This document shows, one piece after another, positions 32,958-44,289 of a stretch of DNA of 64,000 nucleotides. The stretch is taken from contig NW_026042787.1 in the NCBI RefSeq assembly GCF_023856365.1, positions 1-64,000 of the forward strand, given 5' to 3'. Under the pieces are notes generated by a model. That model was not told the DNA's origin. It saw only the letters and a list, made by a program, of their open reading frames with translations, and searched no databases. The DNA is from Brienomyrus brachyistius. Its lineage: Eukaryota; Chordata; Actinopteri; Osteoglossiformes; Mormyridae. Position numbers and translations under genes: made by a program. The stretch's first letter is position 1; each line of letters begins with the position of its first letter.

Positions 32958-33093
32958 GTATGCTGCTGTTCCAAATCATGGGTGCATGTTACAAGTGCGG
33001 AACATATTTTAACTTAGTACTAACTTAGCATCATATTTGATCTGATTCGACTGAATATCCCAGGTTTCCATCTCTCATGCATCTGGTGTGACG

Positions 33094-33215
33094 TGTTTTC
33101 AGACTCTCAGGCTGGCGCAAAGAAATCTTACGGGAATTGAACGTCTCACTCCGGCCAGCTGACCAAAGTTCGGTAACCTTGGTATTGTGTGTAGGAGATT
33201 CGCTATAACTTGACG
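33094..33215. other. Centre of the large palindrome
   Basis: Sequence between forward unit 2 and the inverted units. Its reverse complement recurs at 35869-35940 with a 37-bp deletion, so it is a real inner flank of the array rather than a unique loop. Confidence 0.7.
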
Positions 33216-33451
33216 AGACACATGTTCACTAATGACGAGAACTATTCTATTTTTCATGCCGGGGGTCCCATTTACAAATCTTGTTCTTGTTCTCTGCTTT
33301 CTCCTTTCTCGTTCCCGTCACACCAGATGCATGAGAGATGGAAACCTGGGATATTCAGTCGAATCAGATCAAATATGATGCTAAGTTAGTACTAAGTTAA
33401 AATATGTTCCGCACTTGTAACATGCACCCATGATTTGGAACAGCAGCATAC

Positions 33452-33811
33452 CTGTCAAGGTTTGGATTTGAAAATAAAGGAAATTTTCCGGCACCCGCCG
33501 TGAGCCATCCCACCACCGCAACCAGGCTCCAGTATCCCTTACATTTTAAGACAGGAAATATAAAATAATATAAATTATATAAAATATAATATAAATATAA
33601 ATATAAATATATAAAATATATAAAATATATTTTTGGCCACAACCAGGATTCGAACCCCGGTCTCCCGTGTGAAAGGCGGCGATCTTACCACTACACTATC
33701 CAGCAACTATATAATATAAGGGAGATTTACGGGAAAATACTAATACGGGAGGACGGCGGGAAAGAGAAGTAAAATACGGTAGTTTCCCGGCCAAAACGGG
33801 AGACTTGACAG
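33452..33811 (-). mobile_element. TIR-bounded tRNA-bearing element, unit 3
   Basis: Inverted copy. The adjacent 33216-33315 is the first 100 bp of another, truncated unit. Confidence 0.6.
33634..33705 (-). tRNA. tRNA-Glu(UUC)-like sequence, unit 3
   Basis: As unit 1, but with one substitution in the 3' side of the T stem just after the B box, weakening the stem. Confidence 0.45.
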
Positions 33812-34214
33812 CTATGGCTGTCTCTGGCCACGCCCCCTACAGTCGGTCCGGCCCCTGTTCGCGTGTTCGCGAAAACGACTTCATTTATTTTCTTATTGAT
33901 TTATCGACAGACTTTTTAGACGTTATAATAACAACACTCTATTGATCCCCCTCTTACTGTCCATGATACACAATGACGAGACACATGTTCACTAATGACG
34001 AGAACTATTCTATTTTTCATGCCGGGGGTCCCATTTACAAATCTTGTTCTTGTTCTCTGCTTTCTCCTTTCTCGTTCCCGTCACACCAGATGCATGAGAG
34101 ATGGAAACCTGGGATATTCAGTCGAATCAGATCAAATATGATGCTAAGTTAGTACTAAGTTAAAATATGTTCCGCACTTGTAACATGCACCCATGATTTG
34201 GAACAGCAGCATAC

Positions 34215-34552
34215 CTGTCAAGGTTTGGATTTGAAAATAAAGGAAATTTTCCGGCACCCGCCGTGAGCCATCCCACCACCGCAACCAGGCTCCAGTATCC
34301 CTTACATTTTAAGACAGGAAATATAAAATAATATAAATTATATAAAATATAATATAAATATAAATATAAATATATAAAATATATAAAATATATTTTTGGC
34401 CACAACCGGGATTCGAACCCCGGTCTCCCGTGTGAAAGGCGGCGATCTTACCACTACACTATCCAGCAACTATATAATATAAGGGAGATTTACGGGAAAA
34501 TACTAAAACGGGAGGACGGCGGGAAAGAGAAGTAAAACGGGAGACTTGACAG
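34215..34552 (-). mobile_element. TIR-bounded tRNA-bearing element, unit 4
   Basis: Inverted, 763 bp from unit 3, and shortened by loss of the ...TACGGTAGTTTCCCGG... block. Confidence 0.55.
34397..34468 (-). tRNA. tRNA-Glu(UUC)-like sequence, unit 4
   Basis: Same sequence as unit 1 in the tRNA part. Confidence 0.5.
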
Positions 34553-34844
34553 CTATGGTCAGCAGGCTGTCTCTGGCCACGCCCCCTACAGTCGGTCCGG
34601 CCCCTGTTCGCGTGTTCGCGAAAACGACTTCATTTATTTTCTTATTGATTTATCGACAGAGGACGTTTAGACGTTATAATAACAACACTCAATCCATGAT
34701 ACAGAGACACATGTTCACTAATGACGAGAACTATTATTAATTATTATTATTATTAACTATTATTTCTCTTATTATTAAATTATTTTTATCTTTATCTATT
34801 ATTATTATTATTTTTATCTTTCTCCTTTCTCGTTCCCGTAGATA

Positions 34845-35044
34845 TATATTATTATACGGAGATTTACGGAGTCTTCAAAGACGGTCCGGCTCCAGGATCA
34901 CTGTTGCTGTGGTGTAGATCAGCTGATCTGTAGTAGTCTTCTACGTACATCTTCTAGTAGACCTTCTGAGGGTACTTCACGCATTCTTGGTCGGAGGGTC
35001 CAGGTTTCCAGCTTAGCTTATTTCTTATTTCTCAGGTCAGCTGC
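34845..35044 (-). repeat. Outer flank of the array, inner right copy
   Basis: Inverted copy of 31337-31560, preceded by an (ATT)n-rich tract at 34735-34815. It is followed by about 150 bp of sequence not seen elsewhere in the window (35050-35200). Confidence 0.75.
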
Positions 35045-35200
35045 TCTTGTATTCAGCCTACTAATATATATGGGGCTTGGTACCCAATCTCGGAATGTGG
35101 GGATGATGATATCTCCCCCCTGACCTGTCGTCCTGGCTCCCCCTTGTCGTAGCAATCGTGTTGTACCTCATCAATCTCTAGTTGTGATAGCAGTTGTTTC

Positions 35201-35272
35201 TGGCCACAACCGGGATTCGAACCCCGGTCTCCCGTGTGAAAGGCGGCGATCTTACCACTACACTATCCAGCA
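35201..35272 (-). tRNA. tRNA-Glu(UUC)-like sequence, unit 5
   Basis: Complete tRNA part despite truncation of the surrounding element. Confidence 0.5.
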
Positions 35273-35397
35273 ACTATATAATATAATATATATATATATA
35301 TATTATAAGGGAGATTTACGGGAAAATAATACGGGAGGACGGCGGGAAAGAGAAGTAAAATACGGTAGTTTCCCGGCCAAAACGGGAGACTTGACAG
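35201..35397 (-). mobile_element. tRNA-bearing element, unit 5, truncated
   Basis: Begins at the 3' end of the tRNA-like sequence and has only one CTGTCAAG terminus. It contains a TA dinucleotide expansion at 35284-35305. Confidence 0.55.
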
Positions 35398-35663
35398 CTA
35401 TGGTCAGCAGGCTGTCTCTGGCCACGCCCCCTACAGTCGGTCCGGCCCCTGGCTTTTCCAGCGTGTTCGCGAAAACGACTTCATTTATTTTCTTATTGAT
35501 TTATCGACAGACCATCATACTTTTTAGACGTTATAATAACAACACTCTATTGATCCCCAAAGAGAGAAATTCTCTCCTTGCCTGCCCCCTCTTACTGTCC
35601 ATGATACACAAGCACATATGTAGAAAAACGTCAGCTTGGAAGCCAAGGCTGGACTTAACCTAC

Positions 35664-35721
35664 TCTATTCTGGTATTCTGTTCTCCCAAGTAAGGCGTGG
35701 GTTCGAATCCAACTTCCGACA
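35664..35721 (+). pseudogene. tRNA-Leu(CAA)-like 3' half
   Basis: CTGGTATTCTG...GGCGTGGGTTCGAATCC...ACTTCCGACA follows the variable arm, T arm and acceptor end of vertebrate tRNA-Leu-CAA, with a perfect B box. The 5' half is missing or unrecognisable. Present only in the right arm. Confidence 0.5.
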
Positions 35722-36067
35722 AAAGTTCTTCAATCGCTACAGCACAATTTGAGCCACTGATCGGCTTTAATTGCTTTGTTTTATTTTTGCGTTTCAGGCA
35801 AAACTACATAACACTTAAAGACACTTCGGGCATGCAAATGGAGAACGAAATTATAGTTATACCGAATCTCCTACACACAATACCAAGGTTACCAACTTTG
35901 GTCAGCTGGCCGGAGTGAGACGTTGAAAACACGTCACACCAGATGCATGAGAGATGGAAACCTGGGATATTCAGTCGAATCAGATCAAATATGATGCTAA
36001 GTTAGTACTAAGTTAAAATATGTTCCGCACTTGTAACATGCACCCATGATTTGGAACAGCAGCATAC

Positions 36068-36427
36068 CTGTCAAGGTTTGGATTTGAAAATAAAGGAAAT
36101 TTTCCGGCACCCGCCGTGAGCCATCCCACCACCGCAACCAGGCTCCAGTATCCCTTACATTTTAAGACAGGAAATATAAAATAATATAAATTATATAAAA
36201 TATAATATAAATATAAATATAAATATATAAAATATATAAAATATATTTTTGGCCACAACCGGGATTCGAACCCCGGTCTCCCGTGTGAAAGGCGGCGATC
36301 TTACCACTACACTATCCAGCAACTATATAATATAAGGGAGATTTACGGGAAAATACTAATACGGGAGGACGGCGGGAAAGAGAAGTAAAATACGGTAGTT
36401 TCCCGGCCAAAACGGGAGACTTGACAG
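36068..36427 (-). mobile_element. TIR-bounded tRNA-bearing element, unit 6
   Basis: Inverted, full-length. It is the outermost right unit and the likely mirror of left unit 1. Confidence 0.6.
36250..36321 (-). tRNA. tRNA-Glu(UUC)-like sequence, unit 6
   Basis: Same as unit 1 in the tRNA part. Confidence 0.5.
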
Positions 36428-36704
36428 CTATGGCTGTCTCTGGCCACGCCCCCTACAGTCGGTCCGGCCCCTGTTCGCGTGTTCGCGAAAACGACTTCAT
36501 TTATTTTCTTATTGATTTATCGACAGACTTTTTAGACGTTATAATAACAACACTCTATTGATCCCCCTCTTACTGTCCATGATACACAATGACGAGACAC
36601 ATGTTCACTAATGACGAGAACTATTCTATTTTTCATGCCGGGGGTCCTTCAAATCTTACATTTACAAATCTTGTTCTTGTTCTCTGCTTTCTCCTTTCTC
36701 GTTC

Positions 36705-36922
36705 CCGTAGATATATATTATTATACGGAGATTTACGGAGTCTTCAAAGACGGTCCGGCTCCAGCTCAAGGATCACTGTTGCTGTGGTGTAGATCAGCTG
36801 ATCTGTAGTAGTCTTCTACGTACATCTTCTAGTAGACCTTCTGAGGGTACTTCACGCATTCTTGGTCGGAGGGTCCAGGTTTCCAGCTTAGCTTATTTCT
36901 TATTTCTCAGGTCAGCTGCTCT
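36705..36922 (-). repeat. Outer flank of the array, outer right copy
   Basis: Inverted copy of 31337-31560. From here outward the right arm mirrors the left arm collinearly (coordinate sums near 68260). Confidence 0.8.
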
Positions 36923-37433
36923 TGTTTGGGATGTGCTTGACCGGCGTATACGACAGCGTGTACCAGTTCCCACTAATATCCAACAACTTCGCACAGCCAT
37001 TGAAGAGGAGTGGACCAACATTCCACAGGCCACAATTGACAATCTGATAAACTCTATGCGAAGAAGATGTGTTGCATTGCATGAGGCAAATGGTGGTCAC
37101 ACCAGATACTGACCGGTTCTGAGTCCCCAGACCCCCAATAAAGCAAAAAACTGCACATTCCAGGGTGGCCTTTTATTGTGGGCAGTATAAGGTACACCTG
37201 TGCACTACCCATGATGTCAGATCAGCATCTTGATGTGGCACACCTGTGAGGTGGGATGGATTATCTCAGCAAAGCAGAAGTGCTCACTATCACACATTTA
37301 GACTGATTTGTGAGAAATGTTTGAGAGAAATGGTAATATTGTGTATCTGGAATGAATTGTAGGTCTTTAAGTCCATCTCATGAAAAATGGGAGCAGAAAC
37401 AAGAGTGTTGCGTTTATATTTTTGTTCAGTATA
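36923..37433 (-). mobile_element. Tc1-like fragment, right-arm mirror
   Basis: Mirror of 30829-31336. Confidence 0.8.
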
Positions 37434-37679
37434 GAATAAGCCCAGATTTATGTTTATTCAGTGGAGATAAGTACAACCTCTAAAGATAGGCCTACACCCG
37501 TTTTGGCAGTGTCTCCGGATCCCATGACAAATAATGCCTTCAGTACATCCTCCTCAACCCACACTGAAAGCAGAAGTGCTATGGGCTTTGCAAACGGTTT
37601 GCCGACATCACTCCTATACGTCCAATGATGACATTCACACCGTCTCCAGGGTGATGTTCCCTGACTCGCAGGGTCACTT

Positions 37680-37912
37680 GTGGTAAAGATAAAACCGCTT
37701 TTCTTGCGCGATTTGGACTCGCTCCATATATTAAAAGGGAGCTTCGTTGTCATGTTTGACGTAAGTATGAACAGGACCATCAAAAGAAAACAACTGGATG
37801 TGCATGTCAGGTATTGGGTGAATTATGAGAATGGCTCTCGAGTGCAGTCCTGGTTCTGGGATCACAGTACATGAGCCACTCCACCGCTGAAGACTTACTG
37901 GAGAAGTTTAAG
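37680..37912 (+). pseudogene. hAT-related gene relic, upstream exon (right arm)
   Basis: Mirror of 30350-30582, same internal frameshift and GTAAGC donor at 37913. Confidence 0.5.
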
Positions 37913-38367
37913 GTAAGCCATTCAATAACATTTAAACTCATTAACGAACCCATGATTTTTAAATATCCATGGTTTATCTTTACATGTGTTTAAATGGGAG
38001 AACCATATTTATTGGTAAGCATATTTTAAAGATTTTATTGCTGCTTCATGGCTTTTGCTGCAAAAAAAATAGTTCATTGAGGAAATAGAATGTTTAAGTG
38101 TTGTGTAGCAACATGTACAGCTGTTGTACAGGCAAAAACTCTGGCTCAGTCCAAAGGAGGTGGATATAGGAATGGCTGTCATCAAGGTGGGACTTCTGTG
38201 AATTCACTGGTATCTTTACATACAAATGTATCAAACAATTGTGAAGTAAAAAATATGTGAATAACATGGAGTTTGAGCTGGTTTGATATGTACAGCTGAG
38301 GTAGTGTTAACCTTGGGCTGAGTGTGCAGAAAGATTCTGGAAATTTGACAAACCATCTTTTTGTCAG

Positions 38368-38619
38368 AGACAGTCAGGAGCCAAAGGCAGTGGAAGTGAC
38401 CTTGGTGTCCTTCAGATTAAAAAAAATTGCCAGATTGTGCTCTCAAAAATGTGCAAAAAGGCCTTGGATAAATGCCCTCTGAAGTACTCGATTGTACATG
38501 AGATGACGTGCTTGGACCCAAACAAAATGCACACCAGCCAGATAACTGCCAGCAGAAAAGGAGAAATCTCATGCAGAAGTTTGCGCAGGAGAATCGGTTG
38601 GCAGGCAGGATATCTGCTG
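38368..38619 (+). pseudogene. hAT-related gene relic, middle exon (right arm)
   Basis: Mirror of 29643-29894. TTGTCAG acceptor and GTAAAT donor kept. Confidence 0.5.
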
Positions 38620-38698
38620 GTAAATCATAGGATAAGAATAGGATAGTTCAGAATATTATTTTTAAATTATGCTTTTCTTTTTTCACATCTAACTGAAT

Positions 38699-39007
38699 CA
38701 GGGACGGATTACAAACCGGGTTAGCGGGGCCGCTGCCCAGGGGCCCTTGGGGTGCAGGGGGCCCGTGGGCCCCAAGCCCAAAACAATTTGCAACGCTTAT
38801 CAGCAATGTATTTTCGTTTGTCTATTTTAGAGGGCCTACATTCTTTGATCCTCTGCCTACAAGGTCCCCTGACCCTATAGGGAGGGTGTTTGGCTGCCAA
38901 GGGCCCTTGACTTGTGGTGGTTGTGGTGGTGGTGCAGGTGGTGGTGGTGGGGGGGGGCCTCGCGAACGTTTTACCCAGGGGCCCACAAAACCCATAATCC
39001 GTCCCTG
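38699..39007 (-). mobile_element. hAT-type MITE, right-arm mirror
   Basis: 309 bp, with AACTGAAT duplications on both sides (38691-38698, 39008-39015). Mirror of 29255-29563. Confidence 0.93.
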
Positions 39008-39258
39008 AACTGAATAGTGTTAACACGTAGATTTTAGCAGTATTTAGAAGACCGACTCTTGGTGTTTGAAAAGAAGCATCAGCCCAGTTATATTTTCTTT
39101 GATGAGCCTAGAGATATCTCAAGATTAAATTAAAATGATTGCACATTTATGGTATCATAGGAAAATTGGGTTATAAATCACTTTCCTATTCTACATGTGA
39201 TTCTGTGTATTGACATTGTTGATCTGCATCTAATCTACTGTAATTAATGTAATTACAG

Positions 39259-39812
39259 GTGATGCAATATCCCAGCGCAATATCCCAGCAGTCTGATAAT
39301 CACCTGCACAATGAGGCAAAAGGCTTGGATTTTATATCCTTCATTCCTTCAGCACCATCCAAAGTTGATGTCTTTTTACATCAAAAAGTTAGTGGGCCTT
39401 ATCCTGACCTCTGGATGTTCTGCAAGAACTTGCTGCTGCTGTCCTATGGGGCAAGCCGAAGTGGAACGAATAGAGGTGGAGACCTGCAACTTATCAGAGG
39501 AAACAGTTGTTGCACAGAGGCTTATATGCGACCATGTCAGAGTGTGTGGGGGAGCAACCAAAGCGCCTCTGACCAAAGGTGAAAGATGAGCGAAAAGCAA
39601 AAAAGAAAACTTGAGGAACTCAAGAGGAAGAGAGTCTCACTGGAAAGTGTATGTGAGAGTTTACAAAAGGATGCTGAGCACATGGCAGAGGAGCAGAGAG
39701 TGCTGCTGGAACCAAAAGGGCAACATTACTTACCAAGTCCAATACTCTGAGCCGACGAGCGAAGGAGGAGAAAGAGCAGTTGGTGGTCTTAAATGCAGAT
39801 ACTGAAGAATAG
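39259..39812 (+). pseudogene. hAT-related gene relic, 3' exon (right arm)
   Basis: Mirror of 28463-29003, with a 13-bp tandem duplication near its start (39264-39289) and further one-base indels that break the frame more than in the left arm. Confidence 0.55.
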
Positions 39813-40804
39813 GCTACTGAACTGTGACTCTAACACATCAAGAGTGAATCGGTGGAAACAAAAATATTTAGGTTCTTTGCATTTTTGGAGTATTTTACTT
39901 TCTGTGCCTGTTTGTACATTGTTCACAGCCATAATACTTTATAATTACAAGGTAGTTTTATGTTAGAGCTCTTGCTCCAATAAATATGTGCCTTGTAATT
40001 AACTAAATTCTAGGCTATTCAGTTTTTTTTGCCCTCGTGATGGTCGTGGGTTGTGAAAAAAGCCTTCTTCTTAGGGGTACCGCTGGGGCCAGCCGGGCGT
40101 ATGTCGTGGCTTCAGTGAGTACTTATGTTTGTCATGCTGCCTGTGTACTTTATAGCGGCACAACATATTTCTGCAAATTGCATGCGTCAAATTGTCTGTC
40201 TCTCTTAAAAAATATGAAGTGTCACCAAAATTTTAAACGGGAATCAATCTCAATGAAAAATATTCGTCAAGTAACGTTTCTAAAATAATATAGACATACT
40301 AATAATTATATATTAATAAATCGGATGAACGATGCATCCCAAATTGTATCCGCTGCGCACTTCTTAATCAGGGCAATCGCATCGTGGAAGGTTTCTGCAG
40401 ACGCCCAAAAAGACTTACTTAAGAAAACTGTTGCATGATAATTTGTACCATTTTCAAGGGTGGGGGGGCGTGCAGTAGATGCCCCCTTTATTTTTGTGCT
40501 TCTGCCGTTCAAACCGAGCAGCACTGAGTTTGTCATGGCACCTGACGCCAAATCTACTGCTTAGCTGCTACAGACAGAACTATCTTCAAATCACCACTAG
40601 GGGGTGTCAATGCTGCAGCTTCGTTCTATGGTTGATCTTTTTCAAAGACAGTTTTTTTTCTCTCTCTCCACATAATCAACTTAACTGATTAGCGTGCTTT
40701 CATAGTAATGGTTTTTAATCCGTGTTAATCTTCTGAACAATGACTAGTAAAGGTTCTATGAGGTTGTCCTACTTACTATGGATTTTAAGTTTTTTATCAA
40801 GGTG

Positions 40805-41370
40805 TTAAAACGTACCACAGTTGCCAGTCCTGTGTTTTATGTCTAGCAATTTGTACAGTTTCTTCAGTATAAACACATGCCATGATCTGTGAGAATCTCC
40901 TCCAGAAACTCTGCATTTCCTCAAGATCTTTTTGTAATATTGCATCATGGCACTGCTCAGAACAACACAGATGGTGCATAACAACACAAGGGAGTACAAG
41001 ACAACATGGTGCAGAAACAGTGCGATACAAAGCAGGACAAAACTGGATGATACGTGGTCAGTGGTGGATAAAGTGCAGTAACAGCTGTACAGTGCAGCTG
41101 CCGTGGAAATGACTGTTACAGGGGATGCAAAAGCTGCAGGTTTGAATTGTTTGGCGAATGAAGCTGTTCATGAATCTGCTAGTCAGTGTTTGTGGATGGT
41201 GGTCAGAGTCCTGGATTATAGACTGAACCTTGTTACTGTGGCAGTTAAAGTACAGCTGGTCAATGGAGGGCAGTTCAGTGCGAATGATGTTCTTAACAGA
41301 CTTCGCAATGTACTGCCTTCCTGTCATGTGGCTCCACCATACCATAGTACTACTGTAAGAACTAGGGATG
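40805..41370 (-). mobile_element. LINE-tail-like fragment, mirror
   Basis: Mirror of 26915-27460. Between it and the relic exon (39813-40804) I see no gene. Confidence 0.4.
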
Positions 41371-41824
41371 TAACGATACATTCAACTCACCATTTGATAC
41401 GATTCACGATTCTGAGTTCACGATACAATTTTCTCATTTTTTGCAGAATGAGCTGCAGACAAATATATTCAAAAATATTCTTATATTTATCTTCTGAACT
41501 GTTGACACTGTTGTGAACAGTGCAACTGAATTGAATAAAATACTGTTGAAAAAAATCCCAAATCAAAATAAGTAAATAAAAAAAAATAAATCAAATAAAT
41601 AAGCTAAGGTTTGCATGTGCAGCTTTTTAGCGTGCTTTGCCCTTTTAATAATCTTCACTCAGCTCACGGTGGTGCCAGTGGACCTGTTTGTGTATGTTAT
41701 CAGTCTATTACAATGTTTGCATGCAGTTTATGTCTTGTCTGTGCTTTTCTCGCTGTTTCCTCCTCGTTTGTGATTACCGGAAAGCTAATATGCTGCCACA
41801 CCGCCAATTGAAGATCGGGCGGTG

Positions 41825-42122
41825 CGTCCATCCATCCATTTTCTGAAACCACTTAATCCCAACTGGGATCGCGGGGGAGACCGGAGCCTATCCCGGGAAC
41901 AAGGGGCGCAGACAGGAACCAAGCCCAGGCAGTCACCTACACACCGCAGGTCGCACACACTCACACAACTACAGGGCCAATTTAGACTCACCAGTCAACC
42001 TATCCTGCATGCTTTTGGACCGTGGGAGGAACCTGGAGTCCCCGGCGAAAACGGGGGAGAGCATGCGAACCTCCACACAGAAAGGGCCCTGGACCGAAGC
42101 CAGCACTAACCACTGTGCCGTC
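41825..42122 (-). mobile_element. Diverged SINE, mirror
   Basis: Mirror of 26140-26450. The flanks 41371-41824 and 42123-42702 hold no recognised gene. Confidence 0.75.
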
Positions 42123-42702
42123 CTCAGTTTCAAATTCATTCATCATCTCGCGTTTCGCTCAAAACCAAAAACTGACGTACGATGTCGACGTGATACGCAG
42201 TGACATCTGACGTCAAACTCACATTGTGAAATCAAATGTAATATTACACCAGTTTTTCTGTTAAAGTACTGTGAAGTACTCCTACAATAGTGATTCATTT
42301 TCCACATCAGCCGGTTTAAATCTTCATGCATTTGCACCGATTTTTAACTGATTTGTGATTCATCATTACATGCCAGGGCCAGCAGCTCTGCATGGCTCGA
42401 CCCTCATAAACATTCTCCACACATGCTGTTCAGGCAGTGGCCACAGAAATTCCCCCAGTGAACTTTATGCTTCTGTCGGAGAGTATGCTGTGTTCTGGCC
42501 TTAAACCCTGCATACTACTTTGCAGACTTTGATCCTCTTAACAACAATTGGCATTTCTGGTGGCTGAATATCCATCCATCCGTCATCCAACTGCATGCTT
42601 AAAAGCTGTGAATAATAGTAATAATTCTTAAAATTGCAACTATCTAGAATTTCAGCCTAGTTACTCAGCTAAATTACTATTTAAACCTAGAATAATTTCT
42701 AT

Positions 42703-43062
42703 AAGGGGCGGCATGGTGGTGCAGTGGTTAGCACTGTCGCCTCACACCTCTGGGACCCGGGTTCGTGTCTCCGCCTGGGTCACATGTGTGTGGAGTTTGC
42801 ATGTTCTCCCCATGTCGTTGTGGGGTTTCCTCTGGGTACTCCGGTTTCCCCCCACAGTCCAAAACATGCTGGGGCTAATTGGAGTTGCTGAATTGCCCGT
42901 AGGTGTGTGTGTGTGAGTGGATGGTGTGTGAGTGTGCCCTGCGATGGGCTGGCCCCCCATCCTGGGTTGTTCCCTGCCTCGTGCCCATTGATTCTGGGAT
43001 AGGCTCCGGACCCCCCGCGACCCAATAGGATAAGCGGTTTGGAAAATGGATGGATGGATAAT
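42703..43062 (+). mobile_element. tRNA-derived SINE, mirror
   Basis: Mirror of 25212-25570. Confidence 0.87.
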
Positions 43063-44289
43063 TTCTATATGTGTGATAGAATCAAAAAATATTTTGTTTT
43101 ACATATAAATCTTCACAAGGTGTATTACACATGGTATTCCCCAGACACCGCCACCCCAACAGATGCTTTGTTTGTTAAGACAATAGCTCAGAAAGTGGTT
43201 GATCGATCTTTTGCAGCTTTTACCAAGGTTTGTACAAGCCAAAATTAAATTTTGAAACGGATCCCTGCCACACCTGCCCTCCTGAACCTCCCGTTTCCTC
43301 CCTAGTGTGGTATAACGTGCCATGCCTGTTCCGCGTTTGTTTTACCTCTCCTTCCTGCCCTTGTGTTACTCATTTCAGGTGCCTCTAGTTTGCTCCCTGC
43401 TTAGCCTTGTATAAATGTGCTTCTCAGTCCTGCCTTTAATGTTGCTGCTGCTGTTTGCCTGTGTGTTCTTCCCTGCTTATGATTCCCCCGTGATCCAGTT
43501 GTGATCCAGTTGTCTTCATATCATGTATTCACATTCCTCAGCTGAGAGTGAACAAAGTTCTGTGGAAAGTATCTGACTACAGATAGACTTTCACCCAGTT
43601 CTCTGCGGGAGCTCTGATTACAGAGTGACTCCCCGACTACTTCTGAAGCCCTTCCTTAAGTATCCAGACCAGGTGATGGCATGTTTCTGAAGACTGACTA
43701 ATTTCGGTCAATGGTAATTTTAGGGGCATTGCTGACCTTGGTTCTCAAGTCCCCAGCCAATCAGATCACTTTAGGGGGTGGTTGTAATTCCCTTGTTCTA
43801 CCATGAGAGAATCTCTCTCAGTTTGGTGGGTTGAGCCGAAGTTTCTGTATTTCTCTTAGGAAAAGCTATACTGCCTTAAATCTGAGAGTATAATACTCCT
43901 CGTCTCATGCCTATTCAAACGAGACCAAACATGCGTGTATTTGTCCCTAACATCTATGTGTGCTGAGTTATCCTGTTTATAGTGGAAAAGGTGTCTGTGT
44001 CTGGAGGCTGACAGCTGTTGTTGCTGTGGATTGATTGTGGAACTCTGGTCACTCCGGGGGTGAAAGGTCTTGCTTTTTCTGTGCTGCTCCAGTTATTCCT
44101 ATCCAGTCTCTCAGGAGCCGGCAGGCCTTTGCCTTCCTTAAAAGGGGTGGTTTGACGAGTTGAGTCCAGTCTTGCCTGGGCCAGCGGAGCTCTGAAATAG
44201 ACTGATGCAGGCTGATCAGAGTTGGGGCCTGCAGGACCTATAAGTTTTATGTCCTTACAGAATGTAAGTGGCATCATACTAAACTAGTG
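43063..44289. other. No gene; possible LTR-like remnant 43259-43510
   Basis: Mirror of 23991-25209. In plus sense 43259-43510 is pyrimidine-rich with TATAAAT at about 43409. The remainder is featureless. Confidence 0.35.

Larger units (their letters stand above)
5958..33093 (+). repeat. Large palindrome, left arm
   Basis: Every feature listed here recurs inverted in 33216-62332. Coordinate sums are 68262 at 29255/39007, 68236 at 21227/47009, 68230 at 13658/54572 and 68290 at 5958/62332. Only small net drift is therefore seen over 27 kb. Confidence 0.95.

Noticed and set aside
33094..33215. Whole palindrome as a missed-adapter long-read artefact
   Set aside because: Not accepted as the full explanation. 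Arms differ in unit number, have private duplications, unique right-arm sequence (35050-35200, 35690-35868) and a different outer end. An assembly problem of another kind is still possible and is listed in the findings.
31900..36400. Regularly spaced repeats resembling a CRISPR-like array
   Set aside because: Units are 763-1049 bp with tRNA boxes and inverted ends, in both orientations, in a vertebrate-type genome. There are no short direct repeats with unique spacers.
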